Shown: positions 43,850 through 53,445 of the stretch, piece by piece | Layout: each line of letters opens with the position of its first letter | Numbering within the stretch: position 1 is the stretch's first letter | DNA from: Pseudomonas beijingensis | GTDB taxonomy: Bacteria; Pseudomonadota; Gammaproteobacteria; Pseudomonadales; Pseudomonadaceae | DNA length: 64,000 bases | Direction: 5' to 3' | Assembly (NCBI RefSeq): GCF_030687295.1 | Contig: NZ_CP117425.1 | Coordinates: 3,228,001 to 3,292,000, forward strand | The notes under the pieces: model-generated | Databases searched by the model: none | What the model was told of the DNA's origin: nothing | Seen by the model: the letters and a program-made list of their open reading frames with translations, nothing else | Made by a program: the position numbers and the translations under genes

Positions 43850-44566
43850 ATGTTCAAAGCGCTCGCCCTGTTTCTGTTGCTGGTCTCGTCCGGGTTGCAG
43901 GCCCAACCCTCGCTGCACACGGACCTGCCGCTCAACTACCTAGCCCAAATCGATGAGCAAGCCCGGAACCGACCGCTGGTGATCTTCCTGCACGGTTCCG
44001 GCAGTAACGAGCAGGACCTGTTCGCACTCAAGGACGAGTTGCCGCGGGATTACAACTACCTCTCGGTGCGGGCGCCCAAGAGCATGGAGCAGGACCGTTA
44101 CCAGTGGTTCGCCAAAAAGGGCGAGGGCGCCTATGACGGTGACACCTCGGACCTGAAGGCCAGCGGCCAGATGCTGCTGGATTTCATCGACAAGGCCCGG
44201 GCCAAATATTCGACCGGCGCGAGCAAGGTCTACCTGGTGGGTTTCAGCCAGGGGGCGATGATGAGCTACGAAGTGGCCTTGCGACACCCCGAAGCCGTCG
44301 GTGGTATTGCCGCGATGGGCGGGCGAGTTCTATCGGTGCTGCGGGCGGAACTGACCCCCGATGAGTCGCGACGGACACTGGCGGTGTTCATCGGCCATGG
44401 CACGGCAGACCCGATCATTCCCTACCACGATGGCACCGAGGCCAACACCTTCCTGAAGACCCTGGCACTGGAACCGGAATTCCATGCCTACCTGGGCCTG
44501 GGCCACAGCATCAGTGCGCAGGAGGTGCAGGACCTGCGAGCCTGGTTGGAGCGTCTCAACCCCTGA
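43850..44566 (+). CDS. Exported alpha/beta-hydrolase, phospholipase/carboxylesterase family
   Basis: A 238-residue protein with an N-terminal signal peptide (MFKALALFLLLVSSGLQAQ). The oxyanion turn is VIFLHGSGSNEQDL, the nucleophile serine in LVGFSQGAMMSYE, aspartate in GHGTADPIIPYHD and histidine in LGLGHSISAQE, completing the catalytic triad. It should act in the periplasm on small esters. Start at 43850 follows GGAGGAAG. It lies 65 bases after the aspartoacylase-like gene on the same strand. Confidence 0.88.
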   Translation: MFKALALFLLLVSSGLQAQPSLHTDLPLNYLAQIDEQARNRPLVIFLHGSGSNEQDLFALKDELPRDYNYLSVRAPKSMEQDRYQWFAKKGEGAYDGDTSDLKASGQMLLDFIDKARAKYSTGASKVYLVGFSQGAMMSYEVALRHPEAVGGIAAMGGRVLSVLRAELTPDESRRTLAVFIGHGTADPIIPYHDGTEANTFLKTLALEPEFHAYLGLGHSISAQEVQDLRAWLERLNP

Positions 44567-44580
44567 CCCCTGTAAATCCC

Positions 44581-44710
44581 TGTGGAAGCGAGCTTGCTCG
44601 CGATAGCGGTGGGTCAGCTTGCATCAAAGTTGGCTGTGCCGACGTCATCGCGAGCGAGCTCGCTCCCACAGGGTGTCGGGTAGCCAATGTGGGAGCGAGC
44701 TCGCTCGCGA
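44581..44710. repeat. REPIN plus an extra REP half
   Basis: A full hairpin at 44581-44670 (TGTGGAAGCGAGCTTGCTCGC / GCGAGCGAGCTCGCTCCCACA) is followed by a single palindromic REP at 44689-44710, between convergent genes. Confidence 0.9.
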
Positions 44711-44731
44711 TTGAGGGCTATGCGGTGCCCG

Positions 44732-45319
44732 TCACTGACCGCTGGCGATCTGTTTCACCAACGCCTCATGACCGGTCTTGTCGCTGGCCCGGGAGATGAT
44801 CTGCACCACCGCCATGCGCGTGCCGGAGGCACCTATCAACGTCGTGTCCAGGGTTGGCCCGCCGCCCTGGGTGGCGCTGGTGTCGAGTTGGCGCAGACCC
44901 AGCCCTGTGCCTTTCTGGGTCAGGCTTTTTTCGCCGAGGATCTTGGCGTCCGGCAAGGCTTTGGTTTTCTGAACGGCGAAGTCGGCGAAGGTGATGTCGA
45001 GAAAGGCATTGTCGTTGTCCTTCACATTCGCGCCGTTGACGATGGTGTTTTCAGCGGTGATCACCACGGTTTTACGGGTGGCATTGCTATACATTATGCC
45101 CGTTGCTCCGGCCGTACCCTGGGTCAGTTCACCGGCGGGCAGTGGCGTCGCCGTGAAACCCTTGGGCAGGGTGAAATTGAGCTTGCCACCCAGCAACGAA
45201 ATCTTCTGCGCCGGTGCATCGCCAGTGGTTTTGGCCGGGGCCGCATGGGCGGTTGCCACGACCAGGCTGGCGATGGCCCCCAGCAACAGGGCAGTGGCTT
45301 GTTTACTCAGCAATGACAT
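44732..45319 (-). CDS. Uncharacterised exported protein
   Basis: A 195-residue protein with a clear signal peptide (MSLLSKQATALLLGAIASLV..AHA, about 27 residues). The mature part (ISLLGGKLNFTLPKGFTATPLP, GIMYSNATRKTVVITAENTIV, LGEKSLTQKGTGLGLRQLD) lacks cysteines and resembles small DcrB-like beta-rich periplasmic proteins, though I cannot assign a family with certainty. Its left neighbour is a REP cluster and it shares its strand with the LysR gene upstream. No function can be given. Confidence 0.75.
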   Translation of the reverse strand: MSLLSKQATALLLGAIASLVVATAHAAPAKTTGDAPAQKISLLGGKLNFTLPKGFTATPLPAGELTQGTAGATGIMYSNATRKTVVITAENTIVNGANVKDNDNAFLDITFADFAVQKTKALPDAKILGEKSLTQKGTGLGLRQLDTSATQGGGPTLDTTLIGASGTRMAVVQIISRASDKTGHEALVKQIASGQ

Positions 45320-45462
45320 TGAAACGCTCCACGGATGGTCATGCTCGGAGGCTGATCATCCCATGGGCGCTGCACTGGATTCCAGCGCGCAGGAACGCCT
45401 GGCCGGCCCTTCGCGTTCGAAATGCTCAGTGATGAAGTCAATAAAGGAGCGCCACACTGCGG

Positions 45463-46395
45463 TCAGCGATCCCAGTAGGGCACTTCGCCAAAACACGCCA
45501 GGAAGAAATCGATGACGGTGCGGACCTTCACCGACAGGCGCCGGCTGCCCGGCCAGAGGATGGCAATCTGTTGGGGTTCGAGGCTGTTGGAGGCCTGGTA
45601 ATCCTCCAGTACCGGGACCAGCGTACCGTTGCGCAACGCTTCGCCGATCAGCCAGGACGGAAACATCACTAACCCCAGGCCTTGTTCGGCGGCCTGGGTC
45701 AAGGTGTCGGCGTGGTTGCCGGTGATCGGGCCCTTGACGCTGTAGGGTGTCCAGGCCTGGCCCGGGCGGCGGAAGAACCAGCGCTGCTGGCCGGTCACGC
45801 CTTTGTAGGCCAGGCATTGGTGAGCCGCCAGGTCCTGGGGTTTGAGCGGCGCGCCGTGGCGAGCCAGGTAAGCGGGGCTGGCCGCGATCTGGAAACGATG
45901 GGGGGCGACGACCCGCGCCTGCATGCCTGAGTCCTGCAACGGGCCGATCCGAAACAGCAGGTCTGCGCCTTCCTGCAGTGGGTCGACGTAACTGTCGGTC
46001 TGCTGGATCTCCAATTGCAGCTTTGGGTAGCGTTCGCATAACTGGCCCAGCCACGGCGTCAGGTGGCGCTGGCCGAACACTACTGGGGCGTTGATCCGCA
46101 CCAGCCCGGAGGGCTCGCTGTGCTGTTCCTGCAAGGCTTGTTCGGCCTCCTCCAATTGCACCAGTAACAGCCGCGCATGATGCCCCAGCAGGCGGCCGGC
46201 TTCAGTGGGGGAGACGGCGCGGGTGTGGCGATAAAGCAACTGCTGGTTCAGGGCCTGCTCCATCAGCTGGATCTGTCGGGAAATCGATGACGGGGCCAGG
46301 CCTTCGCGCCGGGCCACTTCCGAGAAACTGCCGTGATCGAGCACCGCGACAAACAGGCGAAGCGCCTTGAAGCCAAGTTCATTGAGGCCATGCAT
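45463..46395 (-). CDS. LysR-family transcriptional regulator
   Basis: A 310-residue LysR protein of the CrgA/DsdC-like subgroup: HTH ALRLFVAVLDHGSFSEVARREGLAPSSISRQIQLMEQ (landmarks SFSEVARREG, SSISRQIQ), then SGLVRINAPVVFGQRHLTPWL and the effector domain. Start MHGLNELGFK at 46395. It is divergent from a DMT-family transporter gene with a 105-base gap and is the probable regulator of that transporter. Confidence 0.88.
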   Translation of the reverse strand: MHGLNELGFKALRLFVAVLDHGSFSEVARREGLAPSSISRQIQLMEQALNQQLLYRHTRAVSPTEAGRLLGHHARLLLVQLEEAEQALQEQHSEPSGLVRINAPVVFGQRHLTPWLGQLCERYPKLQLEIQQTDSYVDPLQEGADLLFRIGPLQDSGMQARVVAPHRFQIAASPAYLARHGAPLKPQDLAAHQCLAYKGVTGQQRWFFRRPGQAWTPYSVKGPITGNHADTLTQAAEQGLGLVMFPSWLIGEALRNGTLVPVLEDYQASNSLEPQQIAILWPGSRRLSVKVRTVIDFFLACFGEVPYWDR

Positions 46396-46500
46396 GGGTG
46401 GCTGTCCTGTGCGTACTACGCAAAAGTGTTGTCTGGATACTCCCATTTATCGCACAGACGCACCAGCCGATAATGCCGGCCATCCTTTTCCAAGTGGGTC

Positions 46501-47460
46501 ATGACTATGCAGGTTTCCTCATTGAACGAGGCCGCTCCGGTGACGGCTGCCGCCCAACCGCGGTCGTTCTTGCGCTGGCTATTGCTGCCCGTGGTGATCC
46601 TGGCCGGTATGGGCTTGTCCGTAGAGGCCGGCCTGCTGGGGCCGCTCGGGGTGCAAGTCGGGCATTTGTGGGCCACCCTGAGCATCTTTGGCGTTGGCTC
46701 GGCGATTCTCTTCCTGCTGTTACTGCTTAGCGGTCGGCAACAGGGCCCGGCCTTGAATGAACTGCCACGCTGGCAACTGATTGGCGGTTTCCTGGGGCCC
46801 GTCTACGTAGTGGTGCTGACACTCGCCACACCCCACATCGGGATCGCCATGACCATGGTCGCGATCCTTTCCGGTCAGGTGGGCAAAAGTGTGTTGATCG
46901 ACCATTTCGGCTGGTTCGGTGCGAGCCGCAAGCGGGTCAACGGCGAACGTTGGCTGGCGTTGGCACTGATAGTCGTGGCCCTTGTCCTGATTGCCCGAGG
47001 TTTGAATATGAGTCTGTTTATTTTACTGCTGGTGGTTGTCGCTGCGGGTGCGGTGCTGAGTGTGCAGGCGGCTATCAACGGCCGCCTGGGCCAGACGGTC
47101 GGTGTGCTACGCAGCAGCCTGCTGACGTTTACGGTGGGCACGGTGACCACCGGGCTGCTGATTGTGTTTTTCGAACCGGCCCACGCGGTCACCTTGTTGG
47201 ATGTGCCGAAATGGCAGCTCAGCGGTGCGTTGTTCGGCGTTGTCTACATGATGGTGATGGTCGGTGCGGTGCCGCGGGTGGGGGCTGGCGTGGCGACGGT
47301 GGCGGTGATCGTCGGGCAATTGGGCATGGGCATGTTGATCGACAACTTCGGCTGGCTGGGCAACCCGGCCATCGAGTTGTCCGGTAGCCGGATCCTGGCC
47401 ATGGCCTGCCTGGCCTTGGCGCTGGTGTTCATGTATCGCAGCAATGCACGGCAGGCCTGA
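46501..47460 (+). CDS. DMT-family transporter made of two fused DUF606 (YdcZ) halves
   Basis: A 319-residue inner-membrane protein with about ten hydrophobic segments. Two halves show the same pattern: first LPRWQLIGGFLGPVYVVVLT..GIAMTMVAILSGQVGKSVLIDHFGWFG, second VPKWQLSGALFGVVYMMVMV..GAGVATVAVIVGQLGMGMLIDNFGWLG (landmarks WQLxGxxxGxVY and GQxGxxxLIDxFGW). YdcZ-type proteins are usually about 150 residues encoded by paired genes, so this is a tandem fusion. Substrate unknown. Start at 46501 is not marked by a strong ribosome site; MQVSSLNE two codons on is possible. Confidence 0.85.
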   Translation: MTMQVSSLNEAAPVTAAAQPRSFLRWLLLPVVILAGMGLSVEAGLLGPLGVQVGHLWATLSIFGVGSAILFLLLLLSGRQQGPALNELPRWQLIGGFLGPVYVVVLTLATPHIGIAMTMVAILSGQVGKSVLIDHFGWFGASRKRVNGERWLALALIVVALVLIARGLNMSLFILLLVVVAAGAVLSVQAAINGRLGQTVGVLRSSLLTFTVGTVTTGLLIVFFEPAHAVTLLDVPKWQLSGALFGVVYMMVMVGAVPRVGAGVATVAVIVGQLGMGMLIDNFGWLGNPAIELSGSRILAMACLALALVFMYRSNARQA

Positions 47461-47465
47461 AGGTC

Positions 47466-47747
47466 TCAGCTGGGTTCGACGTTCAGTCGCAGGCTGCCAT
47501 CGTCCAGGCGCTCGGTGCTCCGGACGATGCCACTGATTTGCCGACCTTCGGCGCTGAACACCACGATCTGGGCTTTGTCCAGGTCGTCCGGCAGCGGTGG
47601 GCGTACGTGCAGCACATACCACGCCGGTTCGGCGTCGTCGAAGCGTTTGACGTCGAACTGGCAAGTGGCACTTTGGGTCTGGTGCCCAAGCAGCGAGTCC
47701 AGGCCGTAATAGAAGTGAGTGCTGTCGGCAGCAAGGGGCATGTGCAT
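47466..47747 (-). CDS. Small conserved hypothetical protein
   Basis: A 93-residue soluble protein (MHMPLAADSTHFYYGLDSLL, WYVLHVRPPLPDDLDKAQIV, GIVRSTERLDDGSLRLNVEPS). A good ribosome site, AGGAG seven bases before the ATG, and dense coding on this strand support it as a real gene. It has no membrane segment or motif I recognise. It ends five bases from the convergent transporter gene. Confidence 0.68.
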   Translation of the reverse strand: MHMPLAADSTHFYYGLDSLLGHQTQSATCQFDVKRFDDAEPAWYVLHVRPPLPDDLDKAQIVVFSAEGRQISGIVRSTERLDDGSLRLNVEPS

Positions 47748-47858
47748 AGGCGGTCTCCTGGGGCGCTTGGTGGATGTTCAAGTGATCCTGCCAGGAATGG
47801 AAAATTCCATCGGGTGAACACTGGAGATTAGCGCCCCCGCCATCCGAGCCCCGACGGA

Positions 47859-48884
47859 TCAAAGGCCCGGCACCCCGTTTTTCCACACCGACCAGTTTTT
47901 CACAATGTCCTGCACCAGCGGGTTGCCGGTGCGGAACAGGTTTTCCAGGGCCGGGACGAACGCGCCCTGGTCGGCGTACTTGAGCAGGTTGTCCACTTCG
48001 TTGCCTCCGGGCTCGGGACGGTCGAAGTCGGACCCGGCCCGCAGCACGGCCAGTCGATTGATGTCCACCCGACCTTCACGACTGGCCCGTAGCAAGGCTT
48101 CGTAAGTCGAGTTGTCTTCCTGTTGGGTGGTGCAGTAGACGCCTTTGTTGTCGGTGAGCAGGCGGGTCCAGACTTCGGCGCGTTCGCTCAGGCGCGTGCC
48201 GGAGAACCAGGTATTGCCCGCCAGGGTGTCACAGCGGGTCACCACCGGCGGTTGGTTGGCCGGGGCATACGGGTACTTCAAGCGCCAGGCCGCCGATTCC
48301 TTGCTTTCGGCCAAGGTCACCTGCTGGCTGAGGGCGAAGGCCTTGGCCTGCAGGGCCGGGTTGAGTTCGAAAACTTCCGTCTTGTAGTCCAGCGGCGGTT
48401 TTTCGTTTGGCCCTTTGGTGTTGATGCCCAGGTAGCCGGTGGGCCAATCCTTGGGCACATCCCGCGAATCCAGCTCCCATTGGGTGCCGAACTCCACCAG
48501 GTAATGGGCCCAGGCGGTTGTGCCGAGCGTGCCGTGGTGCGGGTTGATGCCGGCGATCCCGGCCACCAGGAAATAGCTCTTGCGCAGATCGACGCTCGGG
48601 GAGAGCGCCAGGGCCAGGGTCGAAGCCGCCGCGTTGGTCTGGCCCATGCCGGTAATCAGCAGGCAGACCCGTTCGGCATTGCAGCGGATCGTCGGGTACT
48701 CGGCGGACAACCCCGGTACACGGATTTCCTCCTTGAGCTGCAAGCGTTCGATCCAGTTCTGCGCCTCGGGGGCGAACATCGTGATCAACACCACTTTGGG
48801 TTGAAGCGGCGGCGCGGCCCCGGCGGTTGCCGCGAAGAGTGCAGTACTTGCCAGGCCGATTGAAGCAAACAGGCGATTGATCAT
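47859..48884 (-). CDS. Purine nucleoside permease (NUP family), exported
   Basis: A 341-residue protein with a signal peptide (MINRLFASIGLASTALFAATAGA) followed by the NUP domain (VVLITMFAPEAQNWIERL, CLLITGMGQTNAAASTLAL, FLVAGIAGINPHHGTLGTTAW, VLRAGSDFDRPEPG). The family shares the nucleoside phosphorylase fold and was named for nucleoside transport in yeast; in bacteria it is found in the periplasm and may bind or cleave purine nucleosides. Start at 48884 follows GGAGG. It lies 46 bases after tsx, forming a nucleoside-uptake operon. Confidence 0.87.
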   Translation of the reverse strand: MINRLFASIGLASTALFAATAGAAPPLQPKVVLITMFAPEAQNWIERLQLKEEIRVPGLSAEYPTIRCNAERVCLLITGMGQTNAAASTLALALSPSVDLRKSYFLVAGIAGINPHHGTLGTTAWAHYLVEFGTQWELDSRDVPKDWPTGYLGINTKGPNEKPPLDYKTEVFELNPALQAKAFALSQQVTLAESKESAAWRLKYPYAPANQPPVVTRCDTLAGNTWFSGTRLSERAEVWTRLLTDNKGVYCTTQQEDNSTYEALLRASREGRVDINRLAVLRAGSDFDRPEPGGNEVDNLLKYADQGAFVPALENLFRTGNPLVQDIVKNWSVWKNGVPGL

Positions 48885-48930
48885 GTGTTCGTGACCTCCA
48901 TGGATTCGAAAGGGTGCTGCTACGGTTTGC

Positions 48931-49881
48931 TCAAAACTGATAGCCAACGCCAGCGTAGTATCCCCACCCATCGGAGTGGGCGCGGAAGTTGCCATCGCCA
49001 AAGTTGAGTTCGCTGCCATCCTGCCAGTTGCCGCCGTTGTGGAAGTAGCGGCCCACCAGGGTGAAACGCACGTGGGTGAACGCGTACAGCAAGACGTTGG
49101 TGGAGACCGTGGCGTTGGCGGTGCGGGCGGGGTTGTCGTCGTGCAGGTCCGAGCCGAAGTCGAAGTTGGTGAAGCCAATGTACGTCAGCGAAGCACCATT
49201 GCTGAACTGGCTGATTGGCACGATGTACTTGAGTTGGGCGCGGTAGCCGTCCCAGGAATATTCATTGCTGGCGCCATAGTTTTCCCATTGATAACGGCCA
49301 TAGAAGTTAGCCGACAGATTAACCTTCGAGTGAGTGTCGATGTCGGTGCCCAGGCCGCTGTACAAGGTGTTCGCGCGATTGGCACTGTTGCTGCCGTGGT
49401 CGTAGATCCAGTCGAACGCCACATACCATTCCTTGAACGGCCCGATGGCCAGGCTGCGGCCGGCCAGGTAGTCAATGGAAATACGCGGTTCGTGTTCCAT
49501 GAACACGGGGGAGCCGTGGTCCCACACGCCCTTGTCGTGGCTGTTGCCAATGTTGAAAATCTTCGGAATGTCGACGTAGCCATAGAGCTCGAAGGGCCCC
49601 TTGCGTCCGAAGTATTCATATTCCAGGTAGATATCGTCGACCGGTTGCGGGCCGAAGCTGATGTCCTTGCTGCCGATGAGCGTGAGGTCCTGGTTGTACC
49701 AGTCCGACAGGTAGGCGCCTTTTTTCGAAGGGGCGGCCTCAGGACTGAGGGCTTCGCCTTGGGCGGACACCTCGGTGGGTTGGGCTTGGGTCGTGGCGCT
49801 GAGTAGTCCGGTAACGGCGGTCAGTAGCAGGGTGGCTGCCAATAGGCCGGGCGTGGCGCGATACCGGGAAGTGAAGAGCAT
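48931..49881 (-). CDS. tsx: Tsx-like outer-membrane nucleoside channel
   Basis: A 316-residue outer-membrane beta-barrel protein with a signal peptide (cleavage likely after TTQAQ) and Tsx-family landmarks (YLSDWYNQDLTLIGSKDISFGP, YLEYEYFGRKGPFELYGYVD, YVAFDWIYDHG, alternating hydrophobic strands, terminal GYQF). The terminal phenylalanine is the Bam recognition residue. It lets nucleosides cross the outer membrane for the downstream NUP protein. A PurR-like palindrome lies 82 bases upstream. Confidence 0.9.
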   Translation of the reverse strand: MLFTSRYRATPGLLAATLLLTAVTGLLSATTQAQPTEVSAQGEALSPEAAPSKKGAYLSDWYNQDLTLIGSKDISFGPQPVDDIYLEYEYFGRKGPFELYGYVDIPKIFNIGNSHDKGVWDHGSPVFMEHEPRISIDYLAGRSLAIGPFKEWYVAFDWIYDHGSNSANRANTLYSGLGTDIDTHSKVNLSANFYGRYQWENYGASNEYSWDGYRAQLKYIVPISQFSNGASLTYIGFTNFDFGSDLHDDNPARTANATVSTNVLLYAFTHVRFTLVGRYFHNGGNWQDGSELNFGDGNFRAHSDGWGYYAGVGYQF

Positions 49882-49962
49882 GGAAAGTCCTTGTTCGTGC
49901 GGGCCGAAGCCCGTGTTCCGTGATTGAAAAAAACCGTCGATCCGCTAGCGGCGATCGATTGC

Positions 49963-49974
49963 GCAAACGTTTGC
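49963..49974. promoter_or_regulatory. PurR/LacI-type operator upstream of tsx
   Basis: GCAAACGTTTGC is a perfect 12-bp palindrome with the central CG of LacI/PurR-family operators (E. coli PurR: ACGCAAACGTTTTC). Position before a nucleoside-uptake operon fits purine-responsive control; the regulator gene is not in the window. Confidence 0.65.
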
Positions 49975-50179
49975 ACATCTCGTACCAATTTTTCGCAGTG
50001 GCTTGAAAAGCCTGGAATTGAAGCGGTTTTCCTGTCCTATTGGTCAGGCTGGGTGCGCTGGATGCTTCACAATCGCCTCAAGTGGCACCAACGTGTTGCA
50101 CGGGCGAATGCTCGGCACGGCACTGAGTCGGTGGCGTTGCTGTTAGAATCGACCCCCTTGACTGACCAGAGGTATGTCC

Positions 50180-51214
50180 ATGAGCGAGCCGATTCGCCTG
50201 ACCCAGTACAGCCACGGCGCCGGTTGCGGCTGCAAGATTTCGCCCCAGGTACTGGAAGTGATCCTGGCCGGCAGTGGCGCGCAGAACCTCGATCCCAAGC
50301 TGTGGGTCGGCAATGCTTCTCGCGACGATGCGGCGGTGTACGCCATCGACGAGGAGCGTGGGGTGGTCTCGACCACCGATTTTTTCATGCCGATTGTCGA
50401 CGATCCCTTCGATTTCGGTCGCATCGCCGCCACCAATGCCATCAGCGACATCTACGCCATGGGCGGTGACCCGCTGATGGCCATTGCGATCCTCGGCTGG
50501 CCAGTCAACGTATTGGCCCCGGAAATCGCCCGGGAAGTGATTCGCGGCGGTCGTTCCGTGTGTGACGAGGCCGGTATTCCCCTGGCTGGCGGGCATTCGA
50601 TCGACGCGCCTGAGCCGATCTTCGGCCTGGCGGTCACGGGCCTGGTGCAAAAGCGCCATATGAAACGCAACGACACGGCCACCGCCGGTTGCCGCCTGTA
50701 CCTGACCAAGCCCCTGGGCATTGGCATCCTCACCACGGCGGAAAAGAAAGGCAAGTTGCGCGCCGCCGATGTGGGCCTGGCCCGTGACTGGATGTGTACC
50801 CTCAACAAACCCGGCAGCCGCTTCGGCAAGCTCGACGGCGTGACCGCGATGACCGATGTCACCGGTTTCGGACTGCTCGGGCACCTGGTGGAAATGGCCG
50901 ACGGCAGCCAGTTGACCGCACGTATTCGCTATGACGCGGTGCCGCGTCTGCCGGGCGTCGAGTACTACCTCGACCTGGGCTGCGTGCCGGGCGGTACGCT
51001 GCGCAACTACGACAGCTACGCCAGCAAGGTCGGTCGGGTCCAGGAACTGCACAAACGCGTGCTCTGCGACCCGCAGACCAGTGGCGGCCTGCTGATTGCC
51101 GTCACTCCCGAAGGCGAGGGTGAGTTCCTGCGGGTGGCCGCTGAACTCGGCCTGGCGCTGGAGCCCATTGGCGAGTTGGTCGAGCGACAGAGTCACGCGG
51201 TCGAGGTGTCTTGA
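50180..51214 (+). CDS. selD: Selenide, water dikinase
   Basis: A 344-residue enzyme making selenophosphate from selenide and ATP. The glycine-rich N-terminus [15 protein letters not shown] has the catalytic cysteine C16 and lysine K19; DDAAVY and [16 protein letters not shown] bind Mg-ATP, with [12 protein letters not shown] and DPQTSGGLL following. The catalytic position is cysteine, not selenocysteine. Start MSEPIRLTQ at 50180 is preferred because GAGG lies eight bases before it; the ATG two codons earlier abuts the ribosome site. It overlaps mnmH by one base. Confidence 0.95.
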   Translation: MSEPIRLTQYSHGAGCGCKISPQVLEVILAGSGAQNLDPKLWVGNASRDDAAVYAIDEERGVVSTTDFFMPIVDDPFDFGRIAATNAISDIYAMGGDPLMAIAILGWPVNVLAPEIAREVIRGGRSVCDEAGIPLAGGHSIDAPEPIFGLAVTGLVQKRHMKRNDTATAGCRLYLTKPLGIGILTTAEKKGKLRAADVGLARDWMCTLNKPGSRFGKLDGVTAMTDVTGFGLLGHLVEMADGSQLTARIRYDAVPRLPGVEYYLDLGCVPGGTLRNYDSYASKVGRVQELHKRVLCDPQTSGGLLIAVTPEGEGEFLRVAAELGLALEPIGELVERQSHAVEVS

Positions 51215-52317
51215 TGAGCCATGACATCACCGATTACCGCGATATCTTCCTCCATGACCGACCGATGATGGACACACGCGCCCCGGTCGAATTCATCAAG
51301 GGCGCGTTCCCCGGCGTGGTCAATTTGCCGTTGATGACCGACAACGAACGGCAACGGGTCGGGACCTGCTACAAGCAGCAGGGGCAACAGGCCGCCATCG
51401 TCCTGGGGCATCAACTGGTGTCCGGCCAGACCAAGGCCCAGCGCATCCAGGCCTGGGCGGCGTTCGCCAAGGCCCATCCCGACGGTCTGCTGTATTGCTT
51501 TCGCGGCGGCTTGCGTTCGCAGATCGTCCAGCAATGGCTCAAGGACGAAGCGGGCATTGACTACCCCCGGGTCGGCGGTGGCTACAAGGCCATGCGCACG
51601 TTTTTGCTGGACACTGTCGAGCATGCGGTCGCCCAGTGTGACCTGGTGCTGTTGGGCGGCATGACTGGTACCGGCAAGACTGAAGCGCTGGGCCAGTTGA
51701 GCAACAGCCTGGACCTGGAAGGATATGCCAACCATCGCGGTTCGAGCTTCGGTAAACGCGCTACCGGCCAGCCTTCCAACATCGATTTCGAAAACCGTCT
51801 GGCCGTGGACGTGCTGAAAAAACGTGCCGCTGGCATCGAACAGTTTGTGCTGGAAGATGAGAGCCGCGCGGTCGGCAGTTGCGCCTTGCCGCTGTCTTTG
51901 TACCAGCGCATGCAGCAGGTTCCGATGGTTTGGCTGGAAGACAGCCTGGAGCGCCGGGTCGAACGGATCCTGCAGGATTACGTCATTGACCTGTGCGCGG
52001 AATTTGTCGCGGTACATGGCGACGAAGGTTTCTCGCTGTTTTCCGAGCGATTGCTGGCAAGCCTGGACAACATCCACAAACGCCTGGGTGGCGACCGTCA
52101 CCGGCGCTTGAAGGACATCCTGGAAACCGCCCTGGCCGAGCAGGCCCACAGCGGCGCCGTCGACGTGCATCGCGGTTGGATCGAGGGTTTGCTGCGTGAG
52201 TATTACGACCCGATGTACGTGTTCCAGCGGGAAAAGAAGGGCTTGCGGATCGAGTTCTCGGGGGAGCAGGCGGCGGTGCTGGCGTATTTGCGCGAGCGGG
52301 CGGCCCGGGGCAGGTGA
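51214..52317 (+). CDS. mnmH: tRNA 2-selenouridine synthase
   Basis: A 367-residue protein (also ybbB/selU). The N-terminal rhodanese domain has its active cysteine C95 in [12 protein letters not shown], and the C-terminal P-loop domain has [15 protein letters not shown]. It replaces sulfur with selenium at U34 of tRNAs for Lys, Glu and Gln, via a geranylated intermediate, using selenophosphate from SelD. The two are co-transcribed (TGATG junction). The ATG at 51214 is chosen over the TTG just before. Confidence 0.94.
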   Translation: MSHDITDYRDIFLHDRPMMDTRAPVEFIKGAFPGVVNLPLMTDNERQRVGTCYKQQGQQAAIVLGHQLVSGQTKAQRIQAWAAFAKAHPDGLLYCFRGGLRSQIVQQWLKDEAGIDYPRVGGGYKAMRTFLLDTVEHAVAQCDLVLLGGMTGTGKTEALGQLSNSLDLEGYANHRGSSFGKRATGQPSNIDFENRLAVDVLKKRAAGIEQFVLEDESRAVGSCALPLSLYQRMQQVPMVWLEDSLERRVERILQDYVIDLCAEFVAVHGDEGFSLFSERLLASLDNIHKRLGGDRHRRLKDILETALAEQAHSGAVDVHRGWIEGLLREYYDPMYVFQREKKGLRIEFSGEQAAVLAYLRERAARGR

Positions 52318-52353
52318 ACTCGCAAGTTCAGGCCAGCCTTAAACTGCTACCCC

Positions 52354-52442
52354 TGTGGGAGCGAGCTTGCTCGCGATAGCGGTGTGTCAGCTACATCAAT
52401 GCCAATGGGGTTGACGCCATCGCGAGCAAGCTCGCTCCCACA
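52354..52442. repeat. REPIN hairpin
   Basis: TGTGGGAGCGAGCTTGCTCGC / GCGAGCAAGCTCGCTCCCACA arms between the convergent mnmH and histidine phosphatase genes. Confidence 0.93.
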
Positions 52443-52464
52443 AAGAGATGTGGCGACTTTTTGA

Positions 52465-53139
52465 TCAGGTCGGACAGGTTTCCTGGCCATTGTCCAAACC
52501 TTGCTTGTAGCTCTGGCTGGTGAGGCTGGCCTTGCCGTTGTGCCAGGTCAGGGTCAGCACATACAGCGAATCGAAGTCTCCCGAGGCCCAGTCTTCGGTA
52601 ATGGTCTGCTCCTTGCCCACCGCCTCACCGGCGACCTTGTTGATCAGCTCCGGCAGGTAGCCATGGGACCAGGCGGTATAGATGGTGGAGTTGTGGTACT
52701 TGTCGTGCAGCAGTTCGTCAGCCAGGTCGCTGGTGTCGTTGGCCGAATAATTGATGTTCACCGGCAACCCGAGCTTGATGGCGCTGGGGCTGATGGTCAT
52801 CAGCGGGCGAATATAGCTGTAGGAGTTGTCCAGCTCACCCTCTTCGACATTGCGGGTAGGGTTGGCCGCGAACACATAGTCGGCCTTGCCGAATTTTTCC
52901 GGCAGCAGGGTGGCCAGGTCGATGGCGCGATTGAGGCCTTGGCAGTTGAGCTGGCCCAGGCCGCCGGCGGGTTTCTCGGCGTGGCGCAGGAACACCAGGG
53001 TCTGTACACCGTCGGCTGGCTGGGCGCGGCTGACGCTGGATTCCAGCGACAACACCAGGCCACAGACCACAAGCAGCGTCGGCAGCATCAGCCACGAACG
53101 GTGTTTGAAGCGTCGGGCGAAATTCAGTGGGTTCATCAT
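52465..53139 (-). CDS. Exported histidine phosphatase family protein
   Basis: A 224-residue protein with an N-terminal membrane/signal segment (RSWLMLPTLLVVCGLVLSLE) and a phosphoglycerate-mutase-like domain. The catalytic motif is TLVFLRHAEKPAGG (RHA in place of RHG), with GLNRAIDLATLLPEKF and YTAWSHGYLPELINK (second histidine). It is probably anchored or periplasmic. The substrate is unknown; relatives include periplasmic phosphatases of uncertain role. Confidence 0.82.
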   Translation of the reverse strand: MMNPLNFARRFKHRSWLMLPTLLVVCGLVLSLESSVSRAQPADGVQTLVFLRHAEKPAGGLGQLNCQGLNRAIDLATLLPEKFGKADYVFAANPTRNVEEGELDNSYSYIRPLMTISPSAIKLGLPVNINYSANDTSDLADELLHDKYHNSTIYTAWSHGYLPELINKVAGEAVGKEQTITEDWASGDFDSLYVLTLTWHNGKASLTSQSYKQGLDNGQETCPT

Positions 53140-53445
53140 CGAATAATAGTCTTCAGCACGCTTGAGTCAGGCTGACAAACCCTGGCACCGCGAAGCGGCT
53201 GGCTTCGGGTGTTTTCCCTGTCGTTACGCCTCGTTGATTCTTCGGAGGCATTGCTCAGAGTCCCTTCGAGCGCTTTGGTTCGATTCTGGTGCACTGTAGC
53301 GATCTCCGTCGGGAGATGGGACGAACGTTAACGACAGGATGTTGCGAAATTAAGAAGGGACGACGTGAATTCTGTGACGGGCAGTGATGTCGTCCCCTAC
53401 ATCTTGGATTATCCTCGGGGTTTACTTCATTTTCGAGCCGACCCC
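53140..53445. other. Intergenic region with a long-loop inverted repeat
   Basis: The 306 bases between the divergent histidine phosphatase and GST genes hold no convincing gene. GGGACGAC (53357-53364) and GTCGTCCC (53389-53396) form an 8-bp inverted repeat around 24 bases, 50-89 bases before the GST start. ATCTCC and GGAGAT form a small stem near 53300-53315. Confidence 0.5.

Noticed and set aside
50180..50240. Selenocysteine codon in selD
   Set aside because: The catalytic position reads TGC (cysteine), with no in-frame TGA.
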